Assembly (NCBI RefSeq): GCF_003992675.1
Contig: NZ_RZMZ01000004.1
Span: 69,501-133,500 of the forward strand
Length of the DNA stretch: 64,000 bases
Direction: 5' to 3'
DNA from: Flagellimonas marinaquae
GTDB taxonomy: Bacteria > Bacteroidota > Bacteroidia > Flavobacteriales > Flavobacteriaceae
In this document: positions 44,433 to 54,296 of the stretch, one piece after another
Position numbering within the stretch: position 1 is the stretch's first letter
Layout of the letters: every line of letters starts with the position of its first letter
Notes under the pieces: model-generated
Database searches by the model: none
Seen by the model: the letters and a program-made list of their open reading frames with translations, nothing else
Told to the model about the DNA's origin: nothing
Translations under genes and position numbers: made by a program

Positions 44433-45724
44433 TGCAGCAGCAAGTGCTGTTTCAGCTCCTCGTAACTCGCAATTCGATGTGACTTTTTATCCATGTCCAT
44501 CACTTTCATGATTTGTGGTGGAATTTCTGGACGTACTTCCAATGTGTCTTCGACCACATCCAAAAATTTAACGGGATGCGCCGTTTCCAAGAAAATACCA
44601 AAGGTATCGGGCTGGGATTTTTGATATTCCTTTAACCCAAGATACCCCACTGCACCGTGGGGGTCCATTACGTAGCCTGTTTTGGCATATACCTCTTGCA
44701 TGATTTGTTTGGTTGCCGTATCCGAAAAGGAATAAGAGGAGAGGTTGTTTTGAAGTGTTTCCAGGTTGTTTTGGTATAACTGCCTGATCCGAACAAAATT
44801 ACTTGGGTCTCCCACATCCATAGCGTTGGAAATGGTCGCTACGGAAGGCATGGGCTCATATACCCCTTTTTTCATGTATTTGGGAACCACGTCGTTTACA
44901 TTGGTAGATGCCACAAAATGTTTGACGGGCATGCCCAATTTTTGGGCCACCATCCCGGCACAGATATTTCCAAAATTACCCGAAGGCACAGAAAAGACAA
45001 TATCCTTTCCTTTTGATTTGGCCTGCTTGTAGGCGAACAAGAAATAAAATAGTTGGGGCAGCCAGCGGGCCACATTGATACTATTGGCTGAAGTCAATTT
45101 TTTATGGTCAGTGATTTCTGTATCCAAAAACGCTGTCTTCACCATACGCTGGCAATCATCAAAAACACCGTCCACTTCCATGGCCTCGATATTTTGGCCC
45201 AGGGTGGTCAGTTGTTTTTCTTGGATTTCACTCACCTTTCCGCTAGGGTAGAGGATAACCACTTTTACCCCATCAATCCCTAAAAAGCCATTGGCAACGG
45301 CACCGCCGGTATCTCCAGAAGTAGCGACCAGTACCGTAACATCCTGTTTTTGTCCTTGTGAAAAGTAGCCCAAACAGTTCGCCATAAAACGGGCACCAAC
45401 GTCCTTAAAGGCCATGGTTGGCCCATGGAAAAGTTCCAAGGCCGCCACATTTTTCTCAATCTCCATTACAGGAAAATCAAAATCCAAGGTGTTGGCTATG
45501 ATTTCTTTCAGGACTTCATCGGGAATATCGTCGCTCACGAACTGATGAATGGCTTTGAAAGCTATTTCGTGATTGGAAAGCTTTTCAATATTCTCAAAAA
45601 AATCGGCATTGAGTGGTGTAATTTTCTCCGGAAAGTATAGCCCCTTGTCGGGTGCAATTCCTGCTATGACCGCCTCTTTGAACGATGCCTGTATGTCCTT
45701 ATCGTTTAGACTATAAAACTTCAT
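44429..45724 (-). CDS. thrC: threonine synthase
   Basis: A 431-residue PLP enzyme converting O-phosphohomoserine to threonine. The PLP lysine is in TMAFKDVGARFMA, and the phosphate-binding loop is ATSGDTGGAVANG. The long N-terminus (LNDKDIQASFKEAVIAG) is typical of this type. Third gene of the thrABC operon; its stop overlaps the convergent Xaa-Pro peptidase gene by 4 bases. Confidence 0.95.
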   Translation of the reverse strand: MKFYSLNDKDIQASFKEAVIAGIAPDKGLYFPEKITPLNADFFENIEKLSNHEIAFKAIHQFVSDDIPDEVLKEIIANTLDFDFPVMEIEKNVAALELFHGPTMAFKDVGARFMANCLGYFSQGQKQDVTVLVATSGDTGGAVANGFLGIDGVKVVILYPSGKVSEIQEKQLTTLGQNIEAMEVDGVFDDCQRMVKTAFLDTEITDHKKLTSANSINVARWLPQLFYFLFAYKQAKSKGKDIVFSVPSGNFGNICAGMVAQKLGMPVKHFVASTNVNDVVPKYMKKGVYEPMPSVATISNAMDVGDPSNFVRIRQLYQNNLETLQNNLSSYSFSDTATKQIMQEVYAKTGYVMDPHGAVGYLGLKEYQKSQPDTFGIFLETAHPVKFLDVVEDTLEVRPEIPPQIMKVMDMDKKSHRIASYEELKQHLLLH

Positions 45725-45729
45725 GGGAT

Positions 45730-46653
45730 TTAGGTTATTTTTTTTACACCTTGGCTGTTGACTTTCGAAATATGGATATCGAAATCGATGCCTATGTTTT
45801 GATAGGTTTCCTGCATGGACTGGGCCACTTTTTTGGCCATCGCTTCGCCCTTGCTCAAGGCGAAAATCGAGGGTCCAGAGCCCGAAATGCCGCTACCAAG
45901 TGCCCCTGCGCTGAGAGCATTGGCCTTGATGTCATCAAAAGCGGGAATCAAAATGGAACGGATGGGCTCCACGATGTGATCGTGCAACGAGCGCCCGATA
46001 AGGTCATAGTCATCTTGAAAAAGACCGGCTATAAGTCCACCCAAGTTGCCCCATTGCTGAATGCCCTGCTGCATGGAAATGGTCGTCTTCAAAATTTTTC
46101 GTGAGTCCGAGGTTTTGATTTCGATTTGTGGATGAATCACTGTAGCGTACAATTCCGAAGGCGTCGGTATGGGGACAATGTCCAGAGGTTCGTAGCTTCT
46201 CACCAATGTAAATCCACCATAAATTGCGGGAGCCACATTATCGGCATGGGCCACATCGCTGGCCAATTTTTCGCCTTGCATGGCAAATTGGACCAGTTCC
46301 AGCTTTGAAAAGGGTCTTCCCAAGAGTTCGTTCATGGCCCAAACGGCACCTGCGGAACTGGCTGCACTGCTGCCAATACCACTCCCGGGTTTGATGCGCT
46401 TGTCGATTTCAACCTCAAACCCGCCCTCGTAATCACTTTTGTCCAAAAGGGCCAGACCAGCCACCCCCGCAACATTCTGCTCGGCCTCCAAAGGAAGTTC
46501 CTGTCCAACAATCTTTGAAATACGAATCCCTTTTTCGGGAATCTTGCGAACCGTCATTTCATCACCCACCCAATCCAACGCCAAACCGAGCACATCGAAT
46601 CCACAGGATACGTTGGCTATGGTTGCCGGGCAAAATACCTTGATTTCTTCCAT
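45730..46653 (-). CDS. thrB: homoserine kinase
   Basis: A 307-residue GHMP kinase that phosphorylates homoserine. The ATP-binding signature PGSGIGSSAASSAGAVWA is at residues about 91-108. It lies 3 bases after thrA and 5 bases before thrC, as expected for one polycistron under threonine control. Confidence 0.95.
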   Translation of the reverse strand: MEEIKVFCPATIANVSCGFDVLGLALDWVGDEMTVRKIPEKGIRISKIVGQELPLEAEQNVAGVAGLALLDKSDYEGGFEVEIDKRIKPGSGIGSSAASSAGAVWAMNELLGRPFSKLELVQFAMQGEKLASDVAHADNVAPAIYGGFTLVRSYEPLDIVPIPTPSELYATVIHPQIEIKTSDSRKILKTTISMQQGIQQWGNLGGLIAGLFQDDYDLIGRSLHDHIVEPIRSILIPAFDDIKANALSAGALGSGISGSGPSIFALSKGEAMAKKVAQSMQETYQNIGIDFDIHISKVNSQGVKKIT

Positions 46654-46656
46654 GGT

Positions 46657-49101
46657 TTAAAAATTTCCGATTCGTACAATATCCGCAAAGATACCCGATG
46701 CCGTCACATCTGCCCCTGCTCCAGCACCTTTTATGATCAAGGGTTGGTTCACATACCGGTCGGTAAAGAACAATACGATATTGTCACTGCCTTCCAAAGT
46801 ATAAAAATCATGGTCTTTGGGTATTTCCTGTAGGCCCACTTTGGCCTTACCATCTTCAAACTGCGCCACGTATTTTAGTTTGCAGTCCTTTGCAGCTGCA
46901 TCTTTGTAGAGTTTCTGAAAATCGTCCTCATATTTTTTCAAACTTTCAAAAAAGGCTTCATTGGAGTTGGCATCCAAACTTTCTTTGGGCAAAAAGGCTT
47001 CATTTTCAATGGCATCAATGTCCAATTGATGACCGCTTTCCCGCGCCAGTATCAAAATCTTACGCATCACGTCCACACCGCTCAAATCAATGGTCGGGTC
47101 CGGTTCGGTGTAGCCCTGTTCCTGTGCTGCTTTCACCACATCATGAAAGGTGGTGGAATCATTGAAGGTATTAAAGACAAAATTGAGACTGCCCGATAAT
47201 ACTGCCTGTATTTTTCTCACCCTATCACCAGAAGCTATCAAATGCTTTAAGGTGTCGATGATGGGCAATCCGGCACCTACATTGGTCTCAAAGAGGTAAG
47301 GGGCGTTGTACTGTTTGGCCAATTGTTTCAGTTCCTTATAATAAGCATAGTCCGAGGAGGAGGCGATTTTGTTGCAGGTGACCACCGAAATACTGTTTTT
47401 GAGATAGCTCGCATAGCTTTTGGCAACTTCTTCGCTCGCCGTGTTGTCCACAAAAATACTGTTACGGTAGTTCAAGGTGTTGATGCGGTCGAAAAATTTC
47501 TGCTTGTCCGCCGGTTCTCCTTGCTCCAAGATGCTTTCCCAATCTTTTAGGGAAATACCATTTTCATCAAAGGCCATTGTTCTGGAGTTGCTTATTCCAA
47601 TGACCCGAACATTAAGCTTTAGTTCTTCTTTTAAGTATTTTTTCTGCTGACGGATTTGTGCCAAGAATTTAGAGCCTACGTTGCCAACCCCCATTACAAA
47701 TAGATTGAGCTGCTTGATGTTTTCTTCGAAAAAGGTCTCATGAAGCGAGTTGAGCGCTTTTTTGACATCCTCTTTTTTGATGACCGCCGAAATATTCCGC
47801 TCGGACGCTCCCTGTGCAATGGCCCGAATGTTTACGTTGTTTTTGCCCAGCGTACTGAACATTTTACCGCTCAATCCTTGATGGCTTTTCATATTGTCAC
47901 CGACCAAAGCTACGATGGTAAGATCTTTTTCAACGATGACCGGCTTTATCTTTTTAGTAGAAATTTCGAACTCAAAGGTTTCGTTTACTGCCTCTGCTGC
48001 AACATCCACATCTTGGTCGGCAATACCTACGCAGATGGAATGCTCGGATGAGGCTTGGGTAATCAGGACAATGCTGATGTTCTTGACCGATAGGGTCTCA
48101 AAAAAGCGTTTGGATATGCCGGGAATCCCTATCATTCCTGGACCTTCAAGGGATAATAGGCTGATATTGCCCACGTGACTGATGCCACGCACCGTTTTGC
48201 CGTTTCCATTGGTATTTTTCGCTACTAAAGTGCCCGGATTTTCAGGGTCGAAGGTGTTTTTGATAGCAATCGGGATCTCTTTGCCCAACACAGGTTGAAT
48301 GGTTGGTGGATAGAGTACCTTAGCTCCAAAATGGGAAAGTTCCATAGCCTCTTGATAGCTGATGTGGGCCACGCACTTCGCCTGTTTTACCAATTTTGGG
48401 TTGGCCGTGTACATTCCGCTTACATCGGTCCATATTTCCAGCATATCAGCATCAACTGCGGCAGCAATGATGGCAGCGGTATAATCGGAACCTCCCCTGC
48501 CCAAAGTGGTCAAATCCCCACTTTTACTGGAAGCGACAAAGCCGGGCAGTAGGGTGATTTGATGTTTGGACGTTTCAAAATAGGCCTTAAAATTGGCATT
48601 GGTGGTCGCAAAGTCCACATTGGCCTTTCCAAACTGATTGTCGGTAATAATGAGTTCCCTGCTATCTTTAAAGGCTACGTCCAAACCTTCGGACTTTAAA
48701 AATTCACTGATAATGAACGAGGAAAGCAGTTCTCCATAGCTCACGATTTTATCGGAAAGCTTTGGAGTGATTTCGCCAATCAGGAAAGAACCTTCCAGAA
48801 GGGTTTCCAATACATTTAGTTCGCTTTTCACTTTGCTCAGGGCCGCACTTTGGGATTTGACGGGAATCAGTTTGCGAATGGCGGATATGTGTCGGTCCTC
48901 AATCTCCTGGAGACTGTTTTTATAGTTGATGTCCTGTTGGGCAGCTGCTTGTGATGCAGTAAGAAGCACATCTGTCACTCCTCCAAAGGCGGAAACGACT
49001 ACGGCAATTTGTTGCTCGTTCTGTTGAGCCAAGATAGACTTGACCTTATGGATGTTTTCTGGATTGGCTACGGAAGTGCCTCCAAATTTTAAGACTTTCA
49101 T
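46657..49101 (-). CDS. thrA: bifunctional aspartate kinase / homoserine dehydrogenase
   Basis: An 814-residue fusion. Residues 1-about 290 are the aspartate kinase (KFGGTSVANPENI, GRGGSDYTAAIIAAA), followed by two ACT regulatory domains (about 300-450) and the homoserine dehydrogenase (NAD site LFVMGVGNVGSKFLAQI at about 466-482, catalytic SGSLNFVFNTF). This is the branch-point enzyme controlling flux into the threonine branch, usually feedback-inhibited by Thr. It follows a leader peptide (49165-49218) by 63 bases, which indicates attenuation. Confidence 0.96.
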   Translation of the reverse strand: MKVLKFGGTSVANPENIHKVKSILAQQNEQQIAVVVSAFGGVTDVLLTASQAAAQQDINYKNSLQEIEDRHISAIRKLIPVKSQSAALSKVKSELNVLETLLEGSFLIGEITPKLSDKIVSYGELLSSFIISEFLKSEGLDVAFKDSRELIITDNQFGKANVDFATTNANFKAYFETSKHQITLLPGFVASSKSGDLTTLGRGGSDYTAAIIAAAVDADMLEIWTDVSGMYTANPKLVKQAKCVAHISYQEAMELSHFGAKVLYPPTIQPVLGKEIPIAIKNTFDPENPGTLVAKNTNGNGKTVRGISHVGNISLLSLEGPGMIGIPGISKRFFETLSVKNISIVLITQASSEHSICVGIADQDVDVAAEAVNETFEFEISTKKIKPVIVEKDLTIVALVGDNMKSHQGLSGKMFSTLGKNNVNIRAIAQGASERNISAVIKKEDVKKALNSLHETFFEENIKQLNLFVMGVGNVGSKFLAQIRQQKKYLKEELKLNVRVIGISNSRTMAFDENGISLKDWESILEQGEPADKQKFFDRINTLNYRNSIFVDNTASEEVAKSYASYLKNSISVVTCNKIASSSDYAYYKELKQLAKQYNAPYLFETNVGAGLPIIDTLKHLIASGDRVRKIQAVLSGSLNFVFNTFNDSTTFHDVVKAAQEQGYTEPDPTIDLSGVDVMRKILILARESGHQLDIDAIENEAFLPKESLDANSNEAFFESLKKYEDDFQKLYKDAAAKDCKLKYVAQFEDGKAKVGLQEIPKDHDFYTLEGSDNIVLFFTDRYVNQPLIIKGAGAGADVTASGIFADIVRIGNF

Positions 49102-49164
49102 AAAAAGGGTATTGAAAAAAGTTGTAAACAGATTAAAAAACGGACGGATTGATATATAGCAGAC

Positions 49165-49218
49165 TTACCCCAAAGGGGTGGTAATGGTAATAGTGAAGAT
49201 AGATGAACAGGTATTCAT
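49165..49218 (-). CDS. thrL: thr operon leader peptide (ThrL-like), 17 residues
   Basis: This small frame, upstream of thrA, reads MNTCSSIFTITITTPLG and then stops. Five of the 17 residues are threonine and three are isoleucine, clustered as TITITT, exactly the arrangement of the E. coli ThrL peptide, which senses Thr and Ile tRNA charging. It sits 63 bases before the thrA start and about 50 bases behind a matching promoter. Two short hairpins occur: GATGAA with TTCATC around its start codon, and CCCC with GGGG over its stop codon and last codons (49165-49184). A U6 run (49135-49140 on the template) follows. Confidence 0.85.
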   Translation of the reverse strand: MNTCSSIFTITITTPLG

Positions 49219-49272
49219 CAAATTCCAGTTGTTATCCGTTTGTTTTATCTCCATTGCTCACAAATGAGGTGA

Positions 49273-49303
49273 TAAATGTAGTATTTTTGATAACCGCATC
49301 AAA
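49273..49303 (-). promoter_or_regulatory. thr operon promoter
   Basis: On the minus strand TTTG (49303-49300), 19 bases, then TACATTTA (49280-49273), matching the Bacteroidota promoter with one mismatch in the -7 (last base A instead of G). Transcription would start near 49266, ahead of the leader peptide. Confidence 0.65.
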
Positions 49304-49356
49304 TCGTATGTGTTGGTTTTGCGAAATCTGTATTAATACGCCATATTTTTTGCCGA

Positions 49357-50892
49357 ATGAAAATTTTTTCTGCCGATCAAATCTATCAAGCTGATAAATC
49401 CACAATTGAAAAGGAACAGATAAAGAGCGAAGAGCTTATGGAACGGGCTGCAGACCAGCTCTTTGAGTGGATGCATTCCCGTTTGCGGGGCACACAAGTA
49501 AAGATTCAATTGTTTTGCGGTATTGGTAACAATGGTGGCGACGGTTTGGTGCTGGCCAGAAAGTTGCAACAACATGGGTATTCGATAAAAGTGCACGTGG
49601 TCAACTATAGCGATAAGCGTTCGGAGGATTTTTTGTTCAACCTGAAGCGATTAAAGGAAAGCAAGGTATGGCCCAATGTGATTGCCGAGGAAAGTGATCT
49701 TCCCGAACTATCTGCCAACGATATTATTGTGGACGCGATTTTTGGTATTGGTATCAACCGGGTACCGGATGATTGGGTAGGTCGTTTAATAGCACATATC
49801 AATGCTTCCCAAGCTTTTGTTCTGTCGGTCGATGTGCCCTCGGGATTGCCTATGGATAAGGCTCCATGGAACCCTGAATACGTGATTCAGGCGAGTTATG
49901 TGCTCAGTTTTCAATTTCCGAAGCTGGTGTTCTTTTTACCTGAGACAGGCGTGTATCTCAATCAATGGGAGATTTTGGATATAGGTCTAGATCCCGAATA
50001 CATTGCCAAGACCGAAACTGCTTTTGAACTGATCGGCAGACCGGAAGTGTTGCCCCTATACCGTCCCCGATTGAAATTTTCGCACAAGGGAAACTATGGT
50101 CATTCGGTCATGATAGGGGGGAGCTACGGTAAAATCGGTGCCGTACAATTGGCCAGCAACGCCTGTTTGAGTGTTGGTAGCGGCTTGGTTACGGCATTTG
50201 TGCCCAAATGTGGCTATGATTCCCTACAAACTGCAGTTCCAGAGCTCATGGTGTTGACGGGCTCCCGTGACAAGTATATTTCAGATATTGATATTCCGTT
50301 TGAAGCCTCTGTCATTGGTGTGGGAATGGGAATGGGAATGGATGATGATACGGTTTCCGCCTTTGGTACTTTTTTAAAGGGTTCTGATGTGCCCATGGTG
50401 ATTGATGCTGATGGATTGAATATTTTATCCCAAAACCCGGACATGCTAAACGATGTACCAAAAATGTCGGTGTTAACACCCCATCCGAAAGAGTTGGCCC
50501 GCTTAATGGGCTATTGGAATTCGGATTTTGAAAAACTGGAAAAAGCTATGGCTTTCTCGGCAAAGTACGACGTGGTACTTGTACTTAAAGGGGCACATAC
50601 GATTACCGTATATAAGGATAAAGGCTATGTGAACACTACTGGAAATCCAGGTATGGCTACCGCGGGTTCTGGTGATGTGCTCACCGGAATGATCACAGGT
50701 CTAATGGCACAAGGATACGAACCTTTAGAAGCTGCGATGTTTGGTGTTTACCTGCACGGTTTGGCGGGTGATTTGGCGGTATCGGTAAGGGGATATGAGG
50801 CTATGAAGGCGTCTCATCTTGTGGAATATATCGGTAACGCTTACACGGAACTTCTTCGTCAACCTGAGATGGAGCAGAGGGATAATGCTTGA
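49357..50892 (+). CDS. nnrD: bifunctional NAD(P)H-hydrate epimerase / ADP-dependent dehydratase
   Basis: A 511-residue fusion that repairs hydrated NAD(P)H. The N-terminal YjeF_N epimerase domain (about 1-215) contains GIGNNGGDGLVLARKL and VDVPSGL; the C-terminal dehydratase domain (about 225-505) contains KGAHTITV and NPGMATAGSGDVLTG, the carbohydrate-kinase-like motif with catalytic Asp. The length is normal for the fusion. It is divergent from the thr operon, whose leader and promoter occupy the shared gap. Confidence 0.95.
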   Translation: MKIFSADQIYQADKSTIEKEQIKSEELMERAADQLFEWMHSRLRGTQVKIQLFCGIGNNGGDGLVLARKLQQHGYSIKVHVVNYSDKRSEDFLFNLKRLKESKVWPNVIAEESDLPELSANDIIVDAIFGIGINRVPDDWVGRLIAHINASQAFVLSVDVPSGLPMDKAPWNPEYVIQASYVLSFQFPKLVFFLPETGVYLNQWEILDIGLDPEYIAKTETAFELIGRPEVLPLYRPRLKFSHKGNYGHSVMIGGSYGKIGAVQLASNACLSVGSGLVTAFVPKCGYDSLQTAVPELMVLTGSRDKYISDIDIPFEASVIGVGMGMGMDDDTVSAFGTFLKGSDVPMVIDADGLNILSQNPDMLNDVPKMSVLTPHPKELARLMGYWNSDFEKLEKAMAFSAKYDVVLVLKGAHTITVYKDKGYVNTTGNPGMATAGSGDVLTGMITGLMAQGYEPLEAAMFGVYLHGLAGDLAVSVRGYEAMKASHLVEYIGNAYTELLRQPEMEQRDNA

Positions 50893-50895
50893 GGA

Positions 50896-51315
50896 TTAAG
50901 CGCTGTTTCTCCCATTTTTGAGCCCTAGCCGTTTTTGCACCCAAGCAAGAGCATTGTCAAACTCGATGAAAAATTCCATAGGTTTTTTGTAGAACATTTT
51001 TTCTATGTTGAAATTGTGCATATCAATTTCCTTCTTGGAAACAATGGCAAATGCCTTGAGGTTATCCAACCCTCTTAAATAATTGTACACAGTGGGGTCT
51101 ATTGCATAGGAATTCTTTCTAAGGCTGATGTAGCCAAAGTCCTTGTCCCTAAAGTGTATTTCCGAAATCCCAATGATTTGATAGGTCCTCTCTAATGTTA
51201 TAGTAGCACCTTCATCAAAAGAAGCGACCATGTAGTTTTCAAAGACCTGCACGGTTCCCACCTCCAGCCGATACTCGCGTACCACCACAGTCTTCTTATT
51301 AGAAGTTATTTTCAT
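50896..51315 (-). CDS. small soluble protein of unknown function
   Basis: A 139-residue protein without signal peptide or transmembrane helix. Mixed alpha/beta pattern (REYRLEVGTVQVFENYMVASFDEG, KEIDMHNFNIEKMF, FDNALAWVQKRLGL). The final FDNALAWVQ segment resembles the end of SpoIIAA/STAS-like proteins, but I would not assign it. A TTG two codons upstream also opens the frame, but the ATG at 51315 is better. It converges on nnrD with a 3-base gap and lies before clpC on the same strand, separated by the clpC terminator. Confidence 0.6.
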   Translation of the reverse strand: MKITSNKKTVVVREYRLEVGTVQVFENYMVASFDEGATITLERTYQIIGISEIHFRDKDFGYISLRKNSYAIDPTVYNYLRGLDNLKAFAIVSKKEIDMHNFNIEKMFYKKPMEFFIEFDNALAWVQKRLGLKNGRNSA

Positions 51316-51423
51316 CCCCAAGCGTAATTATAGTGTCTCGCTTACGAAAGTATGTGGGGATCACACTTAACGAAAAAATAATAGATTAAACGCTAAAATA
51401 TCGTATGTACGGTAATTACGGGC

Positions 51424-51455
51424 ATAAAAAAAAGCTGACGACTGTCAGCTTTCTT
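51424..51455 (-). terminator. clpC terminator
   Basis: AAAGCTGAC pairs perfectly with GTCAGCTTT around a 4-base loop (51431-51452). On the minus strand the stem is followed by a run of T (51424-51430), making a good terminator for clpC, 28 bases after its stop. Confidence 0.88.
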
Positions 51456-51479
51456 TTTTGTGATTGTCTCATCTTGAGG

Positions 51480-54035
51480 TTACTTTTCTGCCTCAGGAGA
51501 TTTCTCCGCTTTTTTTATTTCAATGGTGAGTTCTTCTTTTTTCTCGTCGAGTTCCATAAAAATACTATCACCTTCTTCCAATTTGGAGTTTACGATTTCC
51601 TCTGCAAGGGCGTCCTCAATATACTTTTGGATGGCTCTTTTTAGAGGTCGTGCACCATATTGTTTATCAAAACCTTTGTCGGCAATGTAATCCTTGGCCT
51701 CATCGGATAGGTGCAAATCGTAACCAATATCCTTGATGCGACTGTACAGCTTATTGAGCTCGATATCGATAATTTTATGGATATCCTCACGCTCTAAAGG
51801 ATTAAAGACCACAACATCGTCTATCCTGTTCAAAAACTCTGGTGCGAAAGCCTTTTTAAGGGCGTTTTCGATAACACTTTTCTGGTGGGTATCGGCCTGA
51901 GCTTTTTTGGCAGCTGTTCCGAAGCCAACACCTTGACCGAAATCCTTCAACTGTCTGGCTCCAATATTGGATGTCATGATGATGATGGTATTCCTAAAGT
52001 CGATTTTACGCCCAAGGCTATCCGTTAGGAATCCATCGTCCAATACTTGCAACAGCATATTGAAAACATCGGGGTGTGCTTTTTCCACCTCATCCAGCAG
52101 CACTACGGAATACGGCTTGCGACGTACTTTTTCCGTCAATTGTCCGCCTTCTTCATAACCTACGTACCCGGGAGGTGCACCAACCAATCGGGATATGGCA
52201 AATTTCTCCATGTATTCGCTCATATCGATTCGGATAAGGGCATCTTCGGAATCAAAGAGTTCCTTGGCCAAAATTTTGGCCAGTTGGGTCTTTCCTACAC
52301 CGGTCTGTCCCAAGAAAATGAATGACCCAATGGGTTTGTTCGGGTCTTTGAGCCCCGCTCTATTTCGTTGTATCGCCCGGGCCACTTTGGATACGGCTTC
52401 ATCCTGCCCAATGACAAAACCTTTGATCAGGTTCGGTAACTCGGCAAGTTTGTTGCTTTCCGTTTGTGCTATTCTATTCACGGGGATTCCGCTCATCATG
52501 GAAACTACATCGGCAACATTGTCCTCAGTAACGGTTTCGCGATGCAATTTGCTCTCTTCTTCCCAGCGTTCTTGGGCGGTGGCCAATTCTTTTTCAAGAC
52601 GCTTTTCGTCGTCCCTTAGCTTGGCTGCTTCTTCGTATTTCTGTTTTTTGACGACACTGTTCTTCAGTTCGCGCACATCTTCCAATTGGCTTTCCAGTTC
52701 CAGGATTTGCTTTGGAACATCCATATTTACGATGTGTACACGGGAACCAGCTTCATCCAAGGCATCAATAGCCTTGTCCGGCAGAAAACGGTCGGTCATG
52801 TATCTATTGGTCAATTTTACACAGGCCAAGATGGCTTCATCCGTATAATTGACGTTATGGTGCTCTTCGTACTTGCCTTTGATGTTCATCAAAATTTCGA
52901 TGGTTTCCTCTACCGTGGTAGGTTCTACCATGACCTTTTGGAAACGTCGCTCTAGGGCACCGTCTTTTTCGATGTACTGTCTGTATTCATCCAGTGTAGT
53001 GGCACCTATACATTGAATTTCACCTCTTGCCAATGCCGGCTTGAACATGTTGGAGGCATCTAGGCTCCCTGTTGCGCCACCTGCACCTACAATGGTGTGG
53101 ATCTCATCTATGAAAAGAATGATATCATCGTTCTTCTCCAGTTCGTTCATCACGGCTTTCATCCGCTCCTCGAACTGTCCACGATATTTTGTTCCTGCGA
53201 CCAGAGAGGCTAAATCCAAGGTCACAACTCTTTTGTTGTAGAGGATTCTGGAAACTTTCTTGTTGATGATGCGCAGCGCCAATCCCTCGGCGATTGCACT
53301 TTTACCCACTCCGGGCTCACCTATAAGCAGTGGATTGTTTTTTTTGCGTCTGCTCAATATTTGGGAAACACGCTCAATTTCCTTTTCTCTACCCACTACG
53401 GGGTCCAATTTGTTTTCCTCGGCCAAACGTGTAAGGTCCCGTCCAAAGTTGTCCAAAACAGGGGTCTTGGACTTTTTGCTTCCTTTTTGTGAAGCACCGG
53501 AGCCGAAGGAACTTTCTTTGCTATCTCCCATATCATCTGTATCCCCTGGGAAAGATTCCGCTTGGGGTGTATCTATATAATCATCATCGCTGGTAATCAT
53601 GGATTTGAACTGTTCCTTGACATTGTCGTAATCCACTTTCAGTTTATGCAACAGCTTGGTTGTTGGATCGTTCTCGTTCCTAAGGATACAGAGCAACAAA
53701 TGCGCTGTATTAATGGAAGAACTTTGGAAAAGCTTCGCTTCCAAAAAGGTGGTCTTCAATGCCCGTTCCGCTTGGCGGGTCAGGTGAAGATTCTTTTTGT
53801 CCTTCTGCATCGTTCCTGTATTAGGATTGGCAGGACTCAGTATTTCCACCTTTCTGCGCAGGTGGTCCAAGTCCACATCGAGTGCGTCCAATATATTTAT
53901 GGCTTTGCCATTTCCGTCTCTTAAAAGACCAAGCATCAGGTGTTCTGTGCCAATAAAATCATGGCCCAGTCTGAGAGCTTCCTCTTTGCTGTATGCTATA
54001 ACGTCCTTTACGCGGGGGGAAAAATTATCGTCCAT
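51480..54035 (-). CDS. clpC: ClpC-type ATP-dependent Clp protease ATPase subunit
   Basis: An 851-residue AAA+ unfoldase. The double Clp_N repeat (about 1-145), first Walker A GEPGVGKSA, a UVR-like coiled-coil segment (KKQKYEEAAKLRDDEKRLEK), second Walker A GQTGVGKTQLAK and a C-terminal D2-small domain are visible. The VGF loop (GVGFGT), which docks on ClpP, distinguishes it from ClpB. The frame is open to 54053, but MDDNFSPRVKDVIAYSK (54035) is the family start. clpP is not in the window. A hairpin terminator follows. Confidence 0.94.
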   Translation of the reverse strand: MDDNFSPRVKDVIAYSKEEALRLGHDFIGTEHLMLGLLRDGNGKAINILDALDVDLDHLRRKVEILSPANPNTGTMQKDKKNLHLTRQAERALKTTFLEAKLFQSSSINTAHLLLCILRNENDPTTKLLHKLKVDYDNVKEQFKSMITSDDDYIDTPQAESFPGDTDDMGDSKESSFGSGASQKGSKKSKTPVLDNFGRDLTRLAEENKLDPVVGREKEIERVSQILSRRKKNNPLLIGEPGVGKSAIAEGLALRIINKKVSRILYNKRVVTLDLASLVAGTKYRGQFEERMKAVMNELEKNDDIILFIDEIHTIVGAGGATGSLDASNMFKPALARGEIQCIGATTLDEYRQYIEKDGALERRFQKVMVEPTTVEETIEILMNIKGKYEEHHNVNYTDEAILACVKLTNRYMTDRFLPDKAIDALDEAGSRVHIVNMDVPKQILELESQLEDVRELKNSVVKKQKYEEAAKLRDDEKRLEKELATAQERWEEESKLHRETVTEDNVADVVSMMSGIPVNRIAQTESNKLAELPNLIKGFVIGQDEAVSKVARAIQRNRAGLKDPNKPIGSFIFLGQTGVGKTQLAKILAKELFDSEDALIRIDMSEYMEKFAISRLVGAPPGYVGYEEGGQLTEKVRRKPYSVVLLDEVEKAHPDVFNMLLQVLDDGFLTDSLGRKIDFRNTIIIMTSNIGARQLKDFGQGVGFGTAAKKAQADTHQKSVIENALKKAFAPEFLNRIDDVVVFNPLEREDIHKIIDIELNKLYSRIKDIGYDLHLSDEAKDYIADKGFDKQYGARPLKRAIQKYIEDALAEEIVNSKLEEGDSIFMELDEKKEELTIEIKKAEKSPEAEK

Positions 54036-54296
54036 ACGTTTCTCTTTCAGCAATTAAAATTAATAAAAGTATTGTTATGGTGGTCAAATACCATACCCTT
54101 ATTCGATAAAGTAATGGTAAATGTCGGAATAATTAATGTTTTTTGGCGATTTAACAAACCTTTATTATGGCATTGTCCACAATAGCCCAACTGTTGATAA
54201 TTTTTTTAATAAAGTATTCGCAAAGGGTTATAAAGGCTGCTATTTTCTGTATATTGCCATGATAATTTAACCACAAAATAACAATACAAAATAAGG

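Noticed and set aside
49344..49352. TATTTTTTG as a -7 element for nnrD
   Set aside because: Spacing between TA and TTTG is three instead of two bases and it would start at the ATG itself.
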